Below are positions 3,996 through 7,681 of a stretch of DNA of 7,681 bases, piece by piece; within the stretch, counting starts at the first letter, position 1, and each line of letters begins with the position of its first letter. Both the position numbers and the translations under genes were made by a program. Below the pieces are notes generated by a model. That model had not been told where the DNA came from, made no database searches, and saw nothing but the letters and a program-made list of their open reading frames with translations. This stretch comes from Candidatus Hydrogenedentota bacterium (GTDB taxonomy: Bacteria > Hydrogenedentota > Hydrogenedentia > Hydrogenedentales > CAITNO01), in contig SKQZ01000395.1 in NCBI GenBank assembly GCA_007118765.1, positions 1 through 7,681 on the forward strand, read 5' to 3'.

Positions 3996-6900
3996 ATGCA
4001 GCAGCAGGCATCATCCCCGCCAATGCGGGAAGACCAGTTTAACAAGCCCGGTTTCTGGGCGCTGGTGGTAACGCAGTTTCAAGGCGCATTTAACGACAAC
4101 CTGTATCAGTACATCATCATTTTTTATCTGTTGAGTCTGTTTCGCGGCACAGCGACAACAGACGCCGAGGTCTATTTGTATTTCGGGCGCTGGCCCGCGA
4201 GCACGTTTGTGCCTGCCTTTGCCACGTTCCTGTTCGCCATGCCGTTCATCATTTTCCCGGGCATATTCGGGGCATTGTCAGACCGGTTCAGCAAACAACG
4301 CCTTGCCATCGCCACCAAATGGATTGAGATCACCGTAATGATACTCGGCGGCATTGCGTTTTATCTGGGCTATACGCCGCTTATCTGGTGCCTTCTGTTT
4401 TTCATGGCCACCCAAAGCGCCCTGTTCGGGCCCGCCAAATACGGCATTCTGCCGGAAATATTGCCCACAGCACGGTTGTCCTGGGGCAACGGCATCATTC
4501 AGATGTATACCATCATCGCCATTATCGCGGGCATGGGCCTCGCAGGACCGCTGTTTTTGGCCTTGGAAGGACGCATTTATCTTGCGTCCGCCGTGTTGGC
4601 GTCCTTGTCGGCGCTGGGTATTGCCACGTCTTACTTTATTACCCGTCCCCCGGCAGCCAACCCCAACCAACCCATCCCCAAAAACCCGCTGCGCCCGTGG
4701 CAGGGCATGGGCAAGAATTTTGCCGCCGTCTGGCATGACCGCATTTTGCTGTTTACCGTAATTGGCTATGTGTACTTCTGGTTTGTGGGCGCCTTGGCCC
4801 GCCAAAACATGTTCAAGTTCGCGGAAGTTGACTTGGTGATTACCGAAGACCTTACCTCCTACCTGCTTGCGGCCATCGCCATAGGCATTGGCGCGGGCGC
4901 TTTGATGGCCGGTTACTTGTCCCGGGGCAAGGTCGAGCTGGGGTTGGTGCCGGTGGGCGCATTGGGCATGACCCTGTTCTCGCTGCTGTTGGCAGCGCCG
5001 GGCGCCTTTCACAGCGCCACCATCATTCCCGTCTGCAGGGCAATCGCCGTGCCGCTTACAGGCGGCGCCGACGGTTTGGCAATGCGGCTCGCCGCCGCCA
5101 CCAGCGGTCATTATCTGGTGGTTCTGATTTTCTCTTTGGGTCTGGGCTGCTTTGCCGGGTTGTATGGCGTGCCGCTGGCCGCCGCCATCCAACGGCGCGC
5201 GCCCAAACAGTTAAAGGGCGGCGTTATCGCCGCAGTGAATATGTTGACGTGGGTCGGCATTGCCCTTTCATCCATTGTTTTCCTAGCGTTGGAATCCTTG
5301 GGATTGTCCGCTTACAGCGTCTTCGGATTCATGGCTGTCAGTGCATTGGGCATCGGTCTGGTACTGTGCGCATGCAAACCCATCATGGCCATCCGCATGG
5401 CATGGTGGTGCCTTGACGGCACCCTGTTCAAACTACATGCAGCGCAACGCCACCACATCCCGGAAGAAGGCGGCGCATTGCTGGTGGGCAATCACGAATC
5501 CTTTATAGACGCCATGGCGTTGCAAGCGGCGCTGGACCGCGAGATTCATTATGTCGTAGACAAGCGTTTGCTGGATGCGCCCTGGATGCGGCGCTGTGCC
5601 AAGTGCATGTATATCCTCCCGGTGGACAGTAACAACGAAGAGAGCGTTCAGGCAGCCGTGGAAACCATCCGCGCAATGCTTGCACGGGGGGAACTGGTGT
5701 GCATACCACGATCCGGCAAACTGCAACGCGACGGCAGGGAGTTGCCGTGGCACCATGACTACAGCTTGCTCATCAGTGACGAGGAAACACCCATTATCCC
5801 CATTGCGCTCAGCCGACTGTGGGAAACGTTATACGTCTTTCGCGACATGCGCATTCAATGGCGGTTTCCGGGCGTATTGCGCTTTCCCGTGCATGTGCGT
5901 TGCGGTGCGCCCCTTGCGAAAGAAACAGGCGCGTTCCACATACGCACGGCCGTGCAAGAGCTCACCATGGAAATCTATGCCCACCGCCGGTATCGCGACG
6001 AGGTATTGCAATACGGTCTTATCCGGGTGGCACGGCGTTATCTCTGGCGCACAAGCATGGCCGACATGATGACGGGCAAGTTAAACTATTTCAAGACGCT
6101 CGTCGGCGCCATTGCCCTTGCCCGCAAGTTCAAAACAGCCCTCAGCGATGCGCCCATGGTCAGCGTGCTGGTGCCGCCCACCATCGGCGGCGCATTAAGC
6201 AATACCGCCTTGCAAACCATGGGCCGCGTGCCGGTCAACCTCAATTACACCTCCTCCAACGAAATCATTGCGGATTGCGCGCAACGCTGCGGCACAACCC
6301 ACACCGTCACCTCCCGCGCCTTTCTGGAACGGGTGCCGCTTACCCCGCCGGGCGAGGCGATATATTTGGAGGACATCAAACAATCCGTATCCGGCGCGGA
6401 CCGCATTACGGCAATGCTGATGGCATTGTTCATGCCCAAAGCATTGCTGCTGCGTCTGCTCGGCGCTACGCCCAAGGGTTCAGATGACATTGCCACCATC
6501 ATTTTTTCAAGCGGCAGCGAAGGCATACCAAAGGGCGTGGTGCTCACACACCGAAACGTCATGACGGTCATAGAAGGCGCCCGCGAAATGTTTCCGCATG
6601 ACAAGCATTCCTGCCTCGTCGGCTTTCTGCCGCTGTTTCACTCTTTCGGCTTTGCCGTAACCTTGTGGGCGGGCCTGATGGAAGGGCTGCGCACGGTATA
6701 CCACCCCAACCCGCTCGAACCCAAGATAATCGGCCAGTTGATCAAGAAGCACGGCGGCTCCATTATGATCGCCACGCCAACCTTCCTGCAGGGGTTTATT
6801 CGCCGTTGCTCCGCCGAGCAGCTTGCCAGCCTGGACTGCGTGGTGGCGGGCGCCGAAAAACTGCCGGAGCGCATCCGCATCGCTTTCCGCGACAAATTCG

Positions 6901-7565
6901 ACGTGGAACCCATGGAAGGCTACGGCACAACGGAATGCGCGCCGGTCGTCTCCGCCAACATCTATGATTCCGAATCGCCGGGCTTTTACGTGCAGTATTG
7001 TAAACACGGCACCATCGGCAAGCCGTTTCCCTATCAACTGGTGAAGGTGGTTGATCCCAATACATGGGAAGAGCTGCCCGTGGGTGAAGCGGGACTGCTG
7101 TTGGTGAAGGGCCCCAACATTATGGCGGGCTACCTCAACGACCCCGAACGCACTGAAAATGTGCTGCGGGACGGGTGGTACGCCACCGGTGATATTGCGG
7201 CCCTTGACGAGGACGGGTTCATCATGATCACGGACCGATTGGCCCGGTTCAGCAAGATTGGCGGCGAAATGATCCCGCACAACCGTGTCGAAGAGTGTTT
7301 GCATACCATCCTTGAACTCACTGATCAGGCCCTGGTTGTCGCCGGGGTGCCGGACGAAACACGGGGTGAGCGGCTCGTCGTGCTGCACACGCTTGACGAT
7401 GCGCAATTGCAAACGCTCAAAGACCGGTTGAATGACTGCGACTTGCCCAACCTCTGGCGGCCGCGTCCCAACGCCTTCTACCACATTGATGAAATCCCGG
7501 TGCTGGGCACTGGCAAGATGGACATCAAGAAAGCGAAACAAATGGCGCTGGACTTGGCGCAATAA
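3996..7565 (+). CDS. aas: LplT-PlsC-Aas fusion: lysophospholipid transporter / acyltransferase / acyl-ACP synthetase
   Basis: This 1189-residue inner-membrane protein joins what E. coli encodes as LplT (transporter) and Aas (acyltransferase plus synthetase), which import and reacylate lysophospholipids. Residues 15-460 are an MFS transporter with about 12 membrane segments; FNDNLYQ (32-38), GALSDRFSKQR (92-102) and GPAKYGILPE (145-154) are LplT signatures. Residues 475-660 are PlsC-like, with NHESFID (499-505) intact, but the FPEG position reads PRSG (571-574), so the usual glutamate is absent. Residues 690-1189 are an AMP-forming synthetase: SSGSEGIPKG (838-847), PLFHSFG (879-885), VVAGAEKLPE (949-958), EGYGTTECAPVVS (974-986), YATGD (1062-1066), and the catalytic lysine in GTGKMD (K1174). 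The synthetase and transporter look complete. Order and length match known triple-fusion homologues. Expected role: phospholipid turnover and repair, using acyl-ACP made by the C-terminal domain. Acyltransferase activity is less certain because of the motif change. The gene may share transcription with the MarR gene, 164 bases upstream. Confidence 0.93.
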   Translation: MQQQASSPPMREDQFNKPGFWALVVTQFQGAFNDNLYQYIIIFYLLSLFRGTATTDAEVYLYFGRWPASTFVPAFATFLFAMPFIIFPGIFGALSDRFSKQRLAIATKWIEITVMILGGIAFYLGYTPLIWCLLFFMATQSALFGPAKYGILPEILPTARLSWGNGIIQMYTIIAIIAGMGLAGPLFLALEGRIYLASAVLASLSALGIATSYFITRPPAANPNQPIPKNPLRPWQGMGKNFAAVWHDRILLFTVIGYVYFWFVGALARQNMFKFAEVDLVITEDLTSYLLAAIAIGIGAGALMAGYLSRGKVELGLVPVGALGMTLFSLLLAAPGAFHSATIIPVCRAIAVPLTGGADGLAMRLAAATSGHYLVVLIFSLGLGCFAGLYGVPLAAAIQRRAPKQLKGGVIAAVNMLTWVGIALSSIVFLALESLGLSAYSVFGFMAVSALGIGLVLCACKPIMAIRMAWWCLDGTLFKLHAAQRHHIPEEGGALLVGNHESFIDAMALQAALDREIHYVVDKRLLDAPWMRRCAKCMYILPVDSNNEESVQAAVETIRAMLARGELVCIPRSGKLQRDGRELPWHHDYSLLISDEETPIIPIALSRLWETLYVFRDMRIQWRFPGVLRFPVHVRCGAPLAKETGAFHIRTAVQELTMEIYAHRRYRDEVLQYGLIRVARRYLWRTSMADMMTGKLNYFKTLVGAIALARKFKTALSDAPMVSVLVPPTIGGALSNTALQTMGRVPVNLNYTSSNEIIADCAQRCGTTHTVTSRAFLERVPLTPPGEAIYLEDIKQSVSGADRITAMLMALFMPKALLLRLLGATPKGSDDIATIIFSSGSEGIPKGVVLTHRNVMTVIEGAREMFPHDKHSCLVGFLPLFHSFGFAVTLWAGLMEGLRTVYHPNPLEPKIIGQLIKKHGGSIMIATPTFLQGFIRRCSAEQLASLDCVVAGAEKLPERIRIAFRDKFDVEPMEGYGTTECAPVVSANIYDSESPGFYVQYCKHGTIGKPFPYQLVKVVDPNTWEELPVGEAGLLLVKGPNIMAGYLNDPERTENVLRDGWYATGDIAALDEDGFIMITDRLARFSKIGGEMIPHNRVEECLHTILELTDQALVVAGVPDETRGERLVVLHTLDDAQLQTLKDRLNDCDLPNLWRPRPNAFYHIDEIPVLGTGKMDIKKAKQMALDLAQ

Positions 7566-7571
7566 CCCCTA

Positions 7572-7601
7572 TTGAGCGTGCCGGGAACAGTGTGGTAGCA
7601 T
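7572..7601 (+). promoter_or_regulatory. Candidate promoter after the fusion gene
   Basis: TTGAGC (7572-7577) and TAGCAT (7596-7601) are separated by 18 bases and fit -35 and -10 boxes; a TG lies three bases before the -10. Transcription would begin near 7608 and read toward the window edge, where a gene may start. No terminator for the upstream gene is visible before it. Confidence 0.4.
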
Positions 7602-7654
7602 GTGCTTGTCGGAGGCAGCGAAGCAACACACACCAAACGAGGGATGTGTCCGTA

Positions 7655-7681
7655 ATGTTGCCGCGCCGACTGATGGACAAC
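7655..7681 (+). CDS. Possible first codons of a further gene, cut by the window edge
   Basis: An ATG at 7655 opens a frame (MLPRRLMDN) that runs off the end. GAGGGA (7639-7644) lies 10 bases upstream as a ribosome site, and a candidate promoter lies further upstream. A GTG at 7646 in the same frame is an alternative start but is too close to the ribosome site. Nine codons are too few to identify a product. Confidence 0.35.

Noticed and set aside
4278..5192. Open frame of about 300 codons on the minus strand opposite the transporter domain
   Set aside because: Low-complexity Gln/His/Gly/Arg composition and complete overlap with the conserved MFS domain mark it as a shadow of the real gene.
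5700..5720. A frameshift or sequencing error as the cause of the altered FPEG motif
   Set aside because: The frame is open and aligns to the family immediately before (LVCI) and after (GKLQRDG) with no gap, so two compensating indels within a few codons would be needed; substitution is simpler.
6507..7562. Long open frame on the minus strand, about 350 codons, opposite the synthetase domain
   Set aside because: It lies wholly antisense to a clearly conserved domain with all its motifs, shows no recognisable motif, and its histidine/glutamine/arginine-rich composition is typical of reading a GC-biased gene backwards.

Overview
The window carries five complete protein genes, possibly the first codons of a sixth, and two intergenic stretches rich in palindromes. 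GC content is moderate to fairly high. Gene content suggests a Gram-negative environmental bacterium: a Tat-exported Gfo/Idh/MocA oxidoreductase next to a secreted 3-keto-disaccharide hydrolase-type (DUF1080) protein is typical of Planctomycetota and other PVC bacteria, Hydrogenedentota and related lineages. This taxonomic guess is inference from gene content only; there is no rRNA or marker gene here.

Layout. Bases 1-175 hold no convincing gene, only a weak hairpin past the end of the first operon. On the minus strand, a two-gene operon (2243 down to 176) encodes the Tat-exported oxidoreductase followed, 19 bases later, by the Sec-exported DUF1080 protein. A 297-base divergent control region (2244-2540) contains several dyads, one of them over a candidate promoter, and separates this operon from a plus-strand gene (2541-2960) for a small Tat-exported ABM-fold (quinol monooxygenase-like) protein. 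That gene is followed by a 12-bp inverted repeat ending in a T tract (2989-3076), which is either a long-loop terminator or a structured RNA.

Next is a MarR-family regulator (3298-3831). It has a good sigma70-like promoter about 150 bases upstream, a perfect 7-7-7 dyad across the -10 and start point (probable autoregulatory operator), and a REP/dRS3-like palindrome in the leader. Downstream, after a 164-base gap, lies a 1189-residue triple fusion (3996-7565): an LplT-type lysophospholipid transporter, a PlsC-type acyltransferase and an Aas-type acyl-ACP synthetase. Together these would import lysophospholipid, activate a fatty acid and reacylate the lipid. The PlsC block keeps its NHx4D motif but lacks the usual glutamate of the FPEG motif. 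The last ~100 bases contain a candidate promoter and possibly the start of another gene that runs off the window.

How the genes may work together. The minus-strand pair fits an extracytoplasmic oxidise-then-cleave route for sugars through 3-keto intermediates. The MarR regulator may control the membrane-lipid repair gene as well as itself. I see no CRISPR array, transposase, phage gene, tRNA or rRNA. The families are known ones; the less ordinary points are the altered PlsC motif and the structured intergenic DNA.
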